Of a stretch of DNA of 64,000 nt, positions 17,875 through 25,678 are shown one piece after another. The DNA is from Acinetobacter sp. NIPH 298 (lineage in GTDB: Bacteria; Pseudomonadota; Gammaproteobacteria; Pseudomonadales; Moraxellaceae): the NCBI RefSeq assembly GCF_000369505.1, contig NZ_KB850055.1, positions 1,054,001 through 1,118,000 on the forward strand. The letters run 5' to 3'. The position numbers were made by a program, and so were the translations under genes. The notes under the pieces were generated by a model that was not told the DNA's origin, ran no database searches, and saw only the letters and a program-made list of their open reading frames with translations. Each line of letters opens with the position of its first letter. The stretch's first letter is position 1.

Positions 17875-18909
17875 CTAAGATTTTATCGCTTCACTTACTG
17901 CGGCAGAGTAAGTATCTAATAACAAGCAGTTTTGTGCTGGATCAGTACATGAAGATGCTTTGATATTTGGGCTGTGCCATTTTTGCATTTGTTCAAATAG
18001 CCATGCAAAGTCTTTTTGCTTGGGTTCAGCATCATCGTGAATGAAGTTTCGTATGATATTTTGAATATTAAAATACTTTTCAACATGAACCTCAGGTGAG
18101 CAGTTGAATTGAATAATCTCAAATTCAATCAGAAGCTGCCAGACGGGTGCAAAATCTTCGAGCTCTCTAAGTTCACGTTGTGCTCTAATAATGGCACTGG
18201 TTAACGCGATCAAAGTATTGGGATGTTGTTGTGCCCATTCTTGGGTAACTGCCAATACTTTATCTGCAACATTGGGAATAATATCTTGGCTTGAACAAAC
18301 GATATGGCTTAATCCAAGCAGTTCAGGTTGAGTATTCCATGGCTCCCCGACACAAAAACCATCAATTAAATGATTGCTGAGCGCTTCAGCCATATAAGGA
18401 GGTGGAAGCGTTTTTACCTGAATGGAGTGTGCTAAATCCGCATCTGCCAACGCTAACCATTCTCTTAGGCAATAGTGATGAATAGAGTGCTGAAATACGT
18501 GGGCTAAGGAAATAGGATGATTTGTCTTTATTTTTTGCACCAATTTCTGTGCAGAAGTTTCAGCCGAGTCTTGTTTTTGAATGTTTAATTCATAACAGAG
18601 CTTTTGACTTAGACTGATAAATGCACGGTTTTCGCTCAAAACTAAAGGGGTTTGTAATGGGATGCCAATTTGATCAGCTGCCACTGCTGCTGCAGGTAAC
18701 ATTGCCGATAAGCAATGAGCAGCGTCAAGTAAACCAAAGGCAAGTCGATCACGTAGGCTTGCCCAAGATGCTTCCTGTACTAAGCTAATATCTAAGCCCA
18801 CATCATCAAAGAAGCCACGTTGTTTAGCCCAAAGCAATGCAACGCAGTCAAGTAAAGGGATATAGCCGAGCTGTAATTGGGTTTTTTCTAATTTTGCTAA
18901 ATGGCTCAT
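17875..18909 (-). CDS. nasS: nitrate sensor / NrtA-CmpA-like substrate-binding protein NasS
   Basis: A 344-residue protein of the NrtA/CmpA ligand-binding fold ('LQLGYIPLLDCVALLWAKQRGFFDDVGLDISLVQEASWASLRDRLAFGLLDAAHCLSAMLP', then 'LPPPYMAEALSNHLIDGFCVGEPWN'). It has no signal peptide or lipobox and no ABC permease neighbours, which is characteristic of NasS, the cytoplasmic nitrate/nitrite sensor that holds NasT inactive until nitrate binds. Its start codon follows the nasT stop codon with no gap, which fits stoichiometric production. The pair is divergent from the nitrate assimilation genes it is expected to control. Confidence 0.87.
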   Translation of the reverse strand: MSHLAKLEKTQLQLGYIPLLDCVALLWAKQRGFFDDVGLDISLVQEASWASLRDRLAFGLLDAAHCLSAMLPAAAVAADQIGIPLQTPLVLSENRAFISLSQKLCYELNIQKQDSAETSAQKLVQKIKTNHPISLAHVFQHSIHHYCLREWLALADADLAHSIQVKTLPPPYMAEALSNHLIDGFCVGEPWNTQPELLGLSHIVCSSQDIIPNVADKVLAVTQEWAQQHPNTLIALTSAIIRAQRELRELEDFAPVWQLLIEFEIIQFNCSPEVHVEKYFNIQNIIRNFIHDDAEPKQKDFAWLFEQMQKWHSPNIKASSCTDPAQNCLLLDTYSAAVSEAIKS

Positions 18910-19500
18910 CTATTCATCCTTTAATTGGTTGTTTAATAGTTGTTGCGCATCGAGCAATCGACGAGCCATCTCACCAATCGTCATACGATGACTCATGGCA
19001 TTTTTTCTAAGTAATTGAAAGGCAGTGTCTTCACTCAAACCGTGTAGTTTCATCAATAACACTTTGGCTTTGTCTATATCTTTACGGTCTGCAAGTTTGG
19101 TTTTTGCATCTTTAAGATCACCTTCTAGCTTTTTATGCTTCTTATATTGCTCAATGGATATCTCTAAAATGGTGTGTAAGCGAGAAGGGTCAATACCATC
19201 GACGATATAGGCTGTAATCCCCGCATCAATCGCTTGTTTTATAGTGTCTTTATCCGTGTTTTTGGTAAAAAGTACCGTAGGTAAGTCAAAACTGCTGACA
19301 CAGTTCTCAATCACATCGCGATGCGGGTGATCCATATCAAGCAAAATGACATCTGCTTGAAGGTGTTCTAGATTAAAAATATTAAGGTGATCTAAGGTAA
19401 AACAAGCGACTACATCAAAGTCATGTTCTGTTAAACAGGTTTTAATGTATTCCGCCCGAGCCTGATCATCGTCAATGAGAACAATTTTGAGTTTCGGCAT
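18910..19500 (-). CDS. nasT: ANTAR-domain RNA-binding antiterminator NasT
   Basis: A 196-residue response-regulator-like protein. An N-terminal receiver fold ('KIVLIDDDQARAEYI', 'ADVILLDMDHPHRD') is followed by a coiled region and a C-terminal ANTAR three-helix domain (about residues 130-190: 'KAKVLLMKLHGLSEDTAFQLLRKNAMSHRMTIGEMARRLL'). ANTAR proteins bind paired hairpins in leader RNA and prevent termination. ATG at 19500 is preferred; a TTG at 19515 is the alternative. Together with NasS it should control the nitrate assimilation operon starting at 20034, whose leader lies 400 bases upstream on the opposite strand. Confidence 0.9.
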   Translation of the reverse strand: MPKLKIVLIDDDQARAEYIKTCLTEHDFDVVACFTLDHLNIFNLEHLQADVILLDMDHPHRDVIENCVSSFDLPTVLFTKNTDKDTIKQAIDAGITAYIVDGIDPSRLHTILEISIEQYKKHKKLEGDLKDAKTKLADRKDIDKAKVLLMKLHGLSEDTAFQLLRKNAMSHRMTIGEMARRLLDAQQLLNNQLKDE

Positions 19501-19885
19501 AAGTATAAGAGTCAAACTGTCGGTATATGCACATTCTGAATAAAGTGCTGTGAGTATTATTTTTTAAGCAATATTAGTGCCATCAGAAAACTTCCGATTC
19601 GGTGCAAACGCCCCAGAAGTAGATAGTTTATGCGCTTTATTGTATCGCTGCTCGTTTATTTGAAAAAATGAAATCTGGGCTGTAAGTGTTAAAAAACTGA
19701 ATATGAGCCTTTTTGGTGCGTAAAAAGTGTTGTTATGAAGCAAGGTGAATTGTGCTTTAAAACAGGTCATCACACTTTTTAGGGATAAAAGATGTGTTTC
19801 ACTTATATCTATGATGTCTGAAATTTACTAACAAATACATATAAAACAGTGGTTAACCTTGTTTTTACTTTTTTATTGGTTTGTT

Positions 19886-19900
19886 TGGCACAGCATTTGC
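19886..19900 (+). promoter_or_regulatory. sigma-54 (RpoN) promoter of the nitrate assimilation genes
   Basis: TGGCAC (19886-19891), five bases, TTGC (19897-19900) is an exact match to the -24/-12 consensus. Transcription would start near 19911, leaving a leader of about 120 bases. Nitrogen control through NtrC is the expected partner; only half-sites of type GGTGC (near 19597 and 19710) were seen upstream. Confidence 0.8.
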
Positions 19901-19910
19901 TAGTTAAATA

Positions 19911-20033
19911 CTGAGTCAAAGACGACTTTTCAAAAAAAATTGTAAGACGGCCAACGATGTCCGATCTGATCGGTTTGTTTACACAATGTTTGTGTCAACA
20001 ACACAGTACACGTTCAGTAAAGGAGAGATGGCA
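19911..20033 (+). promoter_or_regulatory. leader RNA of the nitrate operon, candidate NasT target
   Basis: The leader has a hairpin CCGAT-CTG-ATCGG (about 19961-19973) followed by a T-rich stretch, a hairpin ACACA-ATGTT-TGTGT (19981-19995), and just before them a possible loop AACGAT flanked by GGCC and GTCC. ANTAR targets are two hairpins with six-base loops having A at position 1 and G at position 4; AACGAT fits, but its stem has a mismatch. The location is right for NasT antitermination, the exact fold is unsure. Confidence 0.4.
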
Positions 20034-21386
20034 ATGTCTTTAGATTTATCGGCCAAAAAAGCCACATCAATTAAGTTATTCAACTTTTCCGCACCAGCGA
20101 TGCGTGCATTCCACATGAGCTGGCTTGCATTCTTCGTCTGTTTCTTTGCTTGGTTTGCTTGTGCTCCTCTTATGCCTGTGATTGCAGGTGAGTTCAATTT
20201 AACCATAGATCAAATTGCCAATATCAATATCGCAGCTGTCGCGATCACGATTGTCGTTCGTCTTATCATTGGACCACTGTGTGACAAATACGGTCCACGC
20301 AAAACCTATACCGCATTATTGCTGATCGGGAGTATTCCTGTATTTGGTGTTGCTTCTGCAAATAGCTATGAATCTTTCTTATTTTTCCGTTTATTGATTG
20401 GTGCGATCGGTGCCAGTTTTGTGATTACGCAATATCACACCAGCATCATGTTTGCGCCGAATGTGGTGGGGACTGCAAATGCTGCTTCTGCTGGTTGGGG
20501 TAATGCTGGTGGCGGTGCGACTCAAGTCTTAATGCCATTGATGCTTGCAGCGTTGGTAATGTTTGGTGTTGAGCAGGCAATGGGGTGGAGAATCGCACTG
20601 CTTGTTCCTGGTCTGTTGATGGTCATTGTCGGGGGACTTTACTGGAAATACACCCAAGATTGCCCACAAGGAAACTTTAAAGAGCTTCGTGCACAGGGTA
20701 TCTCGGTTGGTAGCGATAAAAAAGGCGGGATGGCGATTCTGATGCACGCTGCGCGTAACTATCGTGTGTGGATCTTATTTGTCTCTTATGCAGCGTGTTT
20801 TGGTATTGAGATCTTCATCCATAACATCATCGCCATGTATTACGTCACACATTTTGATTTTGGTTTAAAAGAAGCGGGTTTAGCGGCAGGTATCTTTGGT
20901 TTGTTGGCACTATTTGCCCGTGCATTAGGTGGCATGGTTTCAGACAAAGTCGCATTGAAGCGAGGTTTGGACGGACGTACTAAGATTCTATTTTTACTGA
21001 TTTTGGGTGAGGGGTTGTTCTTGATCCTTTTCTCTCAAATGAACAGCGTTACGTTAGCTATTCTCAGCATGACCATCTTCGCATTGTTCACTCACATGGC
21101 ATGTGGAGCAACCTACGCACTGGTTCCATTTATTGATCGTGAAGCTCTAGGTGGTGTGGCAGGCATTATCGGTGCAGGTGGTAACGTTGGTGCTGTTGCA
21201 GCAGGATTTTTATTGAAAGGTATGTTGGATATCCAAACATGTTTAATGGTTTTAGGTGGCTTAGTTGTGATCACTGCGGGTTCTGTGATGTTCATTCGAT
21301 TCTCGGTAGAGCATAAAGAAAAAGAACAACGCTTATTTGAACAAGCTCTTGTAGAACGCCACGCAGAACAAAACAGCGCAGCTTAA
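20034..21386 (+). CDS. nitrate/nitrite transporter, MFS NNP family
   Basis: A 450-residue NarK/NasA-type carrier with about 12 membrane segments. Family signatures are visible: 'FFAWFACAPLMPVIAGEF', the 'GPLCDKYGPRKTYTALLL' loop and the nitrate signature 'NAASAGWGNAGGGATQVLMPL', with a second related 'GIIGAGGNVGAVAAGFLL' near the C-terminus. It imports nitrate for assimilation. ATG at 20034 is chosen because AGGAGA lies eight bases upstream; ATG at 20028 is too close to it. First gene of the sigma-54-driven unit; nirB follows after 27 bases. Confidence 0.93.
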   Translation: MSLDLSAKKATSIKLFNFSAPAMRAFHMSWLAFFVCFFAWFACAPLMPVIAGEFNLTIDQIANINIAAVAITIVVRLIIGPLCDKYGPRKTYTALLLIGSIPVFGVASANSYESFLFFRLLIGAIGASFVITQYHTSIMFAPNVVGTANAASAGWGNAGGGATQVLMPLMLAALVMFGVEQAMGWRIALLVPGLLMVIVGGLYWKYTQDCPQGNFKELRAQGISVGSDKKGGMAILMHAARNYRVWILFVSYAACFGIEIFIHNIIAMYYVTHFDFGLKEAGLAAGIFGLLALFARALGGMVSDKVALKRGLDGRTKILFLLILGEGLFLILFSQMNSVTLAILSMTIFALFTHMACGATYALVPFIDREALGGVAGIIGAGGNVGAVAAGFLLKGMLDIQTCLMVLGGLVVITAGSVMFIRFSVEHKEKEQRLFEQALVERHAEQNSAA

Positions 21387-21413
21387 TCGAAATCAGATTT
21401 TAGGAGAAACACA

Positions 21414-23960
21414 ATGAAATTAGTGATGATTGGTCACGGCATGGTAGGTCATAAATTCATCGAAGCCATTTTAGAGAAAGCTGATGATGAGTTGGAAATC
21501 ACCATTCTTGCAGAAGAACCACGTATTGCTTATGACCGTGTACATTTGACTGAGTACTTCTCTGGTAAATCGGCAAAAGACTTGTCACTTGCACGTTTTG
21601 ATTTTGCCGATGCGCACGGAATCGATTTACGCTTAAACACCAAAGCAACTGCGATTGATACGATTGAACAGACTGTTACCACAAATCATGGGGATGTGAT
21701 TCATTACGACAAATTAGTTTTGGCAACAGGTTCTTATGCTTTTGTTCCGCCAATATCAGGTAATGATCGTGAAAATTGTTTTGTCTATCGTACGCTTGAA
21801 GATTTGGATGCGATTCGCGCAGCAAGTTTAAATGCCAAAACAGGTGTGGTGATCGGTGGTGGCTTACTTGGCTTGGAAGCAGCGAAAGCATTACGTGATC
21901 TAAACTTAGAAACACATGTTGTTGAATTTGCACCACGTTTAATGGCAGTTCAAATTGATGATTTGGGTGGGAAAGTATTACGTCGTAAAATTGAAAATCT
22001 TGGGGTGAAAGTTCACACTCAAAAAGCAACCTCGTCTATTGAAGCAGGTGCGGAAGCAACGCATGTGATGAAGTTTGCTGATGGCAGCGAGCTTGAAACC
22101 GATATTATTTTATTTTCAGCAGGTATTCGTCCGCGCGATGAACTTGCACGTTCAAGTGGTTTAGTTCTCGGTGAGCGCGGTGGTATTAAAATTAATGATT
22201 ACTGCCAAACCTCAAACGAAAATATTTATGCGATTGGTGAATGTGCGCTGTGGGATAACAAAATTTATGGTTTAGTTGCACCAGGCTATGACATGGCACG
22301 TATTGCAGCAAAACATATTTTGGTTGAGGAAACGCACAGTTTCGCAGGTGCCGATATGAGCACCAAGCTGAAATTGATGGGCGTCGATGTTGCATCAGTG
22401 GGTGATGCACATGGTATGACACCGAACTCTCTCAGCTATTTCTATGCTGATGAAGATGCCTTGGTTTATAAAAAGATCGTGGTTGATGCTGACAAAACTA
22501 AGCTGCTTGGCGCAGTGTTGGTCGGTGATGCAGCAGAATATAACGATCTATTGCAAATGATGCTGAATGGCTTGGCATTGCCTGAAACGCCTGAAAGTTT
22601 AATTATGCCAGGCTTCTCTGACACAGGCGCGAAAGCTGGTGGAAGTGGTGTTGATTTACTACCTGATAGTGCCACCATTTGTTCATGTAATAACGTATCT
22701 AAGGCAGATATTTGCCAAGCAATCTGTGATGGTTCAACCTCACTCGGTGCTTTGAAAAAATGCACAAAAGCTGCAACCGCTTGTGGTGGTTGTGCGCCAC
22801 TCGTGACTCAAGTATTAAAGTCTGAGTTACAACGCCAAGGTGTTACGGTCAATAACCATATTTGCGAACACTTCCCGTACTCACGCCAAGAGTTGTATCA
22901 CTTGGTCCGTGTCAATGAAATCAAAACCTTTGATGATTTGATTCATCAACATGGTCATGGTTTAGGTTGTGATATTTGTAAGCCAACGGCTGCCAATATT
23001 TTGGCATCGTGCTGGAATGATTTTGTGCTTGAACCAAGTCATGCAGGCTTACAAGACAGTAATGATTACTACTTGGGTAATATCCAAAAAGATGGTTCTT
23101 ATTCAGTTGTACCGCGTATGGCAGGCGGTGAAGTCACTCCAGATGGTTTGATTGCGGTCGGTCAAATCGCTAAGAAATATAATTTGTATACCAAAATCAC
23201 TGGCGGTCAACGTGTCGACTTATTCGGCGCGCAAATCCATGAGCTTCCATTCATTTGGGAAGAACTCAACGCGGCTGGCTTTGAATCTGGTCACGCTTAC
23301 GGTAAATCATTGCGTACTGTGAAGTCTTGTGTGGGTAGCACATGGTGTCGTTATGGCGTTGATGACTCTGTAGGCTTAGCGATTGAACTTGAGAATCGTT
23401 ACAAAGGTTTACGTTCACCACATAAATTGAAAATGGCGGTTTCGGGTTGTACGCGTGAGTGTGCCGAAGCGCAAGGCAAAGATGTGGGTGTCATTGCAAC
23501 TGAGAAAGGCTGGAACTTATACGTCTGTGGTAACGGCGGTATGAAACCTCGCCATGCTGAGTTACTGGCATCAGATTTAGATACTCAAACCTTGATTCGC
23601 TATATTGACCGCTTCTTTATGTTCTATATCCAAACAGCTGATCGTTTACAACGTACCAGCGTATGGCGTGACAACATGGAAGGTGGTTTAGATTACTTGA
23701 AAGCTGTAATTGTCGATGATTCATTGGGTCTGGCTGAAGAGCTTGAAAATCGTATGAGTCATGTGATTGGTACGTATCAAGATGAATGGCGTACTGCGGT
23801 GGAAAATCCTGAAATCCGCAAACGCTTCCAAACTTATATTAATGCAAGTGCAGATGAACAAGCTGATCCACACATTCAGTTTACCCAAGTACGTGATCAA
23901 ATCCGCCCGTTGAATGATGCTGAGCGTTCAGTTGATCGTATTCCAATGGTTGAAGCATAA
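21414..23960 (+). CDS. nirB: assimilatory nitrite reductase, large subunit
   Basis: An 848-residue cytoplasmic enzyme reducing nitrite to ammonium with NAD(P)H. Order of domains: FAD/NAD(P)-binding module (about 1-400, 'MIGHGMVGHKFIEAI', 'GVVIGGGLLGLEAAKAL'), BFD-type [2Fe-2S] domain (about 420-475, 'CSCNNVSKADICQAI', 'ACGGCAPLV'), then two ferredoxin-like repeats and the siroheme/[4Fe-4S] domain with 'SCVGSTWCRYGVDDS' and 'SGCTRECAEAQGKDVGV' supplying the four cysteines (about 640-690). Length equals that of E. coli NirB. The next gene supplies the small-subunit domain. GGAGAA lies before the ATG. Confidence 0.95.
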   Translation: MKLVMIGHGMVGHKFIEAILEKADDELEITILAEEPRIAYDRVHLTEYFSGKSAKDLSLARFDFADAHGIDLRLNTKATAIDTIEQTVTTNHGDVIHYDKLVLATGSYAFVPPISGNDRENCFVYRTLEDLDAIRAASLNAKTGVVIGGGLLGLEAAKALRDLNLETHVVEFAPRLMAVQIDDLGGKVLRRKIENLGVKVHTQKATSSIEAGAEATHVMKFADGSELETDIILFSAGIRPRDELARSSGLVLGERGGIKINDYCQTSNENIYAIGECALWDNKIYGLVAPGYDMARIAAKHILVEETHSFAGADMSTKLKLMGVDVASVGDAHGMTPNSLSYFYADEDALVYKKIVVDADKTKLLGAVLVGDAAEYNDLLQMMLNGLALPETPESLIMPGFSDTGAKAGGSGVDLLPDSATICSCNNVSKADICQAICDGSTSLGALKKCTKAATACGGCAPLVTQVLKSELQRQGVTVNNHICEHFPYSRQELYHLVRVNEIKTFDDLIHQHGHGLGCDICKPTAANILASCWNDFVLEPSHAGLQDSNDYYLGNIQKDGSYSVVPRMAGGEVTPDGLIAVGQIAKKYNLYTKITGGQRVDLFGAQIHELPFIWEELNAAGFESGHAYGKSLRTVKSCVGSTWCRYGVDDSVGLAIELENRYKGLRSPHKLKMAVSGCTRECAEAQGKDVGVIATEKGWNLYVCGNGGMKPRHAELLASDLDTQTLIRYIDRFFMFYIQTADRLQRTSVWRDNMEGGLDYLKAVIVDDSLGLAEELENRMSHVIGTYQDEWRTAVENPEIRKRFQTYINASADEQADPHIQFTQVRDQIRPLNDAERSVDRIPMVEA

Positions 23961-23971
23961 GGAGAATTAAA

Positions 23972-25594
23972 ATGACGAACTTAAAAGATTTAAATATGCT
24001 TCCTGAAGATCAATGGATTGATGTCTGTGCTCTGAATGACATTACACCCAATACAGGTGTTGGGGCATTGGTGGGTGAGCAAACAGTGGCCTTGTTCCGT
24101 GTGGGTCATGAAAAACGTATTTATGCATTGAGCAATAAAGATCCGTTTAGCCAAGCGAATGTGATGTGTCGTGGCATTATTGGTGATTTGCAAGGTGAGC
24201 GTGTGATTGCATCGCCGATCTATAAACAGCATTTCAGTTTAGCGACGGGACGTTGTTTGGAAGATAAAGATCAAAAGCTCTTAGTATTCCCAACTAAGAT
24301 TGAAGATGGTCGGGTATGGGTGAGTCCAGTTCCACAAAAGACTTACATCACCAATAATGGTGCTTCTCAAGAAAAGTTAAAACTAGTGCTTATCGGCAAT
24401 GGTTTGGCTGGTATGCGCTGTCTGGAAGATTTACTCGATATGGCGCCAGATCGTTATGAAGTGACCGTAATTGGTGAAGAGCCTTGGGGTAATTACAACC
24501 GTATTATGTTGTCGCCAGTTCTTTCAGGTGAAAAAACCATTGATGACATTATGCTGCATCCACATGCATGGTATAGCGATAAAGGCATCAAGTTCATCGC
24601 TGATGATCCTGCGGTAAAGATTGATCGTACACGTAAAACAGTACATACCCAAAAAGGTGAAAGTGTTGATTATGATCGTCTGATTATTGCGACAGGTTCG
24701 TCGCCATTTATTCCGCCAGTTCAAGGTGTCGATCTAAAAGGTGTGATCAGCTTCCGTGATATTTATGATGTAAATACCATGATCAAATATGCTGAAAGCA
24801 AGAAAAATGCAGTGGTGATTGGTGGGGGCTTACTTGGTTTAGAAGCTGCTTATGGTCTGGTACAGCGTGGTATGAATGTCACTGTATTGCATTTGATGGA
24901 TCGTATCATGGAGCGTCAGCTTGATAGTCGAGCAAGTGCGATGTTACGCCATAGTATCGAACAGAAAGGCATCAATATTATTACTGAGGCAAATACAGAA
25001 GCCTTGATTGCGGATGAACATGATCATGTTAAACAAGTTCGTTTAAAAGATGGGACTGTTTTAGACGCTGATCTTGTGATCTTTGCAGTGGGTATTCGTC
25101 CAAATATCGCATTGGCACAAAGCGCAGGCTTACGTTGTAATCGTGGTATCTTGGTCAATGACACCATGCAAACCTTTGATCCAAGTATCTATGCAGTGGG
25201 TGAGTGTATCGAACACCGTAATCAAACCTTTGGTCTGGTTGAGCCGCTATGGGGACAAGCATTTATCTGTGCAACTCATTTGGCAGAGCATGGTAGTTTG
25301 ACTTTCAAATCACCAACGGTTCCAACGCAGCTTAAAGTCAGTGGTGTGGATGTGTTCTCAGCGGGTAACTTTGAACCGAAAGACGACTATGAAGACATCA
25401 TTCTCAACGACGAGAAACGCCAAATTTACAAGCGTATTATTATCCAAAAAGATAGAGTGATTGGTGCCGTTCTATTTGGTGATACCGAAGATGGCATGTG
25501 GTATGCCGAACTGATTGCAGATCAAACGCCAGTGTCGACATTTAGAAATAAATTGTTATTTGGTAAAGATTTTGCAATGAAAAAAGCTGGGTAA
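23972..25594 (+). CDS. NirD-like domain fused to an FAD/NAD(P)-dependent oxidoreductase
   Basis: A 540-residue fusion. Residues about 1-115 are a NirD-type Rieske-fold domain ('NKDPFSQANVMCRGIIGDLQ', 'SPIYKQHFSLATGRCLED') which, as in other NirD proteins, lacks Rieske iron ligands. Residues about 125-540 are a pyridine-nucleotide-disulfide-oxidoreductase-type flavoprotein ('LVLIGNGLAGMRCLEDLL', 'VVIGGGLLGLEAAYGL', 'IYAVGECIEHRNQTFGLVEPL') like the N-terminal module of NirB. The NirD part probably completes the NirB nitrite reductase, and the flavoprotein part may feed electrons to the nitrate reductase NasA, like Klebsiella NasC. It lies between nirB (11-base gap) and nasA. The dual role is inference. 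Confidence 0.85.
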   Translation: MTNLKDLNMLPEDQWIDVCALNDITPNTGVGALVGEQTVALFRVGHEKRIYALSNKDPFSQANVMCRGIIGDLQGERVIASPIYKQHFSLATGRCLEDKDQKLLVFPTKIEDGRVWVSPVPQKTYITNNGASQEKLKLVLIGNGLAGMRCLEDLLDMAPDRYEVTVIGEEPWGNYNRIMLSPVLSGEKTIDDIMLHPHAWYSDKGIKFIADDPAVKIDRTRKTVHTQKGESVDYDRLIIATGSSPFIPPVQGVDLKGVISFRDIYDVNTMIKYAESKKNAVVIGGGLLGLEAAYGLVQRGMNVTVLHLMDRIMERQLDSRASAMLRHSIEQKGINIITEANTEALIADEHDHVKQVRLKDGTVLDADLVIFAVGIRPNIALAQSAGLRCNRGILVNDTMQTFDPSIYAVGECIEHRNQTFGLVEPLWGQAFICATHLAEHGSLTFKSPTVPTQLKVSGVDVFSAGNFEPKDDYEDIILNDEKRQIYKRIIIQKDRVIGAVLFGDTEDGMWYAELIADQTPVSTFRNKLLFGKDFAMKKAG

Positions 25595-25600
25595 TCCTCT

Positions 25601-25630
25601 TTGGCTTAGGGGGTGATCCTCCTAAGCCAA
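25601..25630 (+). other. intra-operon stem-loop between the fusion gene and nasA
   Basis: A 13-bp stem (TTGGCTTAGGGGG with CCTCCTAAGCCAA, one G-U pair, loop TGAT) sits in the 84-base gap. No T-run follows on either strand, so it is more likely an mRNA-stabilising or processing element than a terminator. Confidence 0.6.
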
Positions 25631-25678
25631 AAATAGAATGTGAAATGTAGGCAGAAATGAATTAGGTAAGGGGCAGTC

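Noticed and set aside
19564..19773. 69-codon minus-strand frame upstream of nasT
   Set aside because: No ribosome binding site, no family; lies in the region that must hold the nasT promoter.
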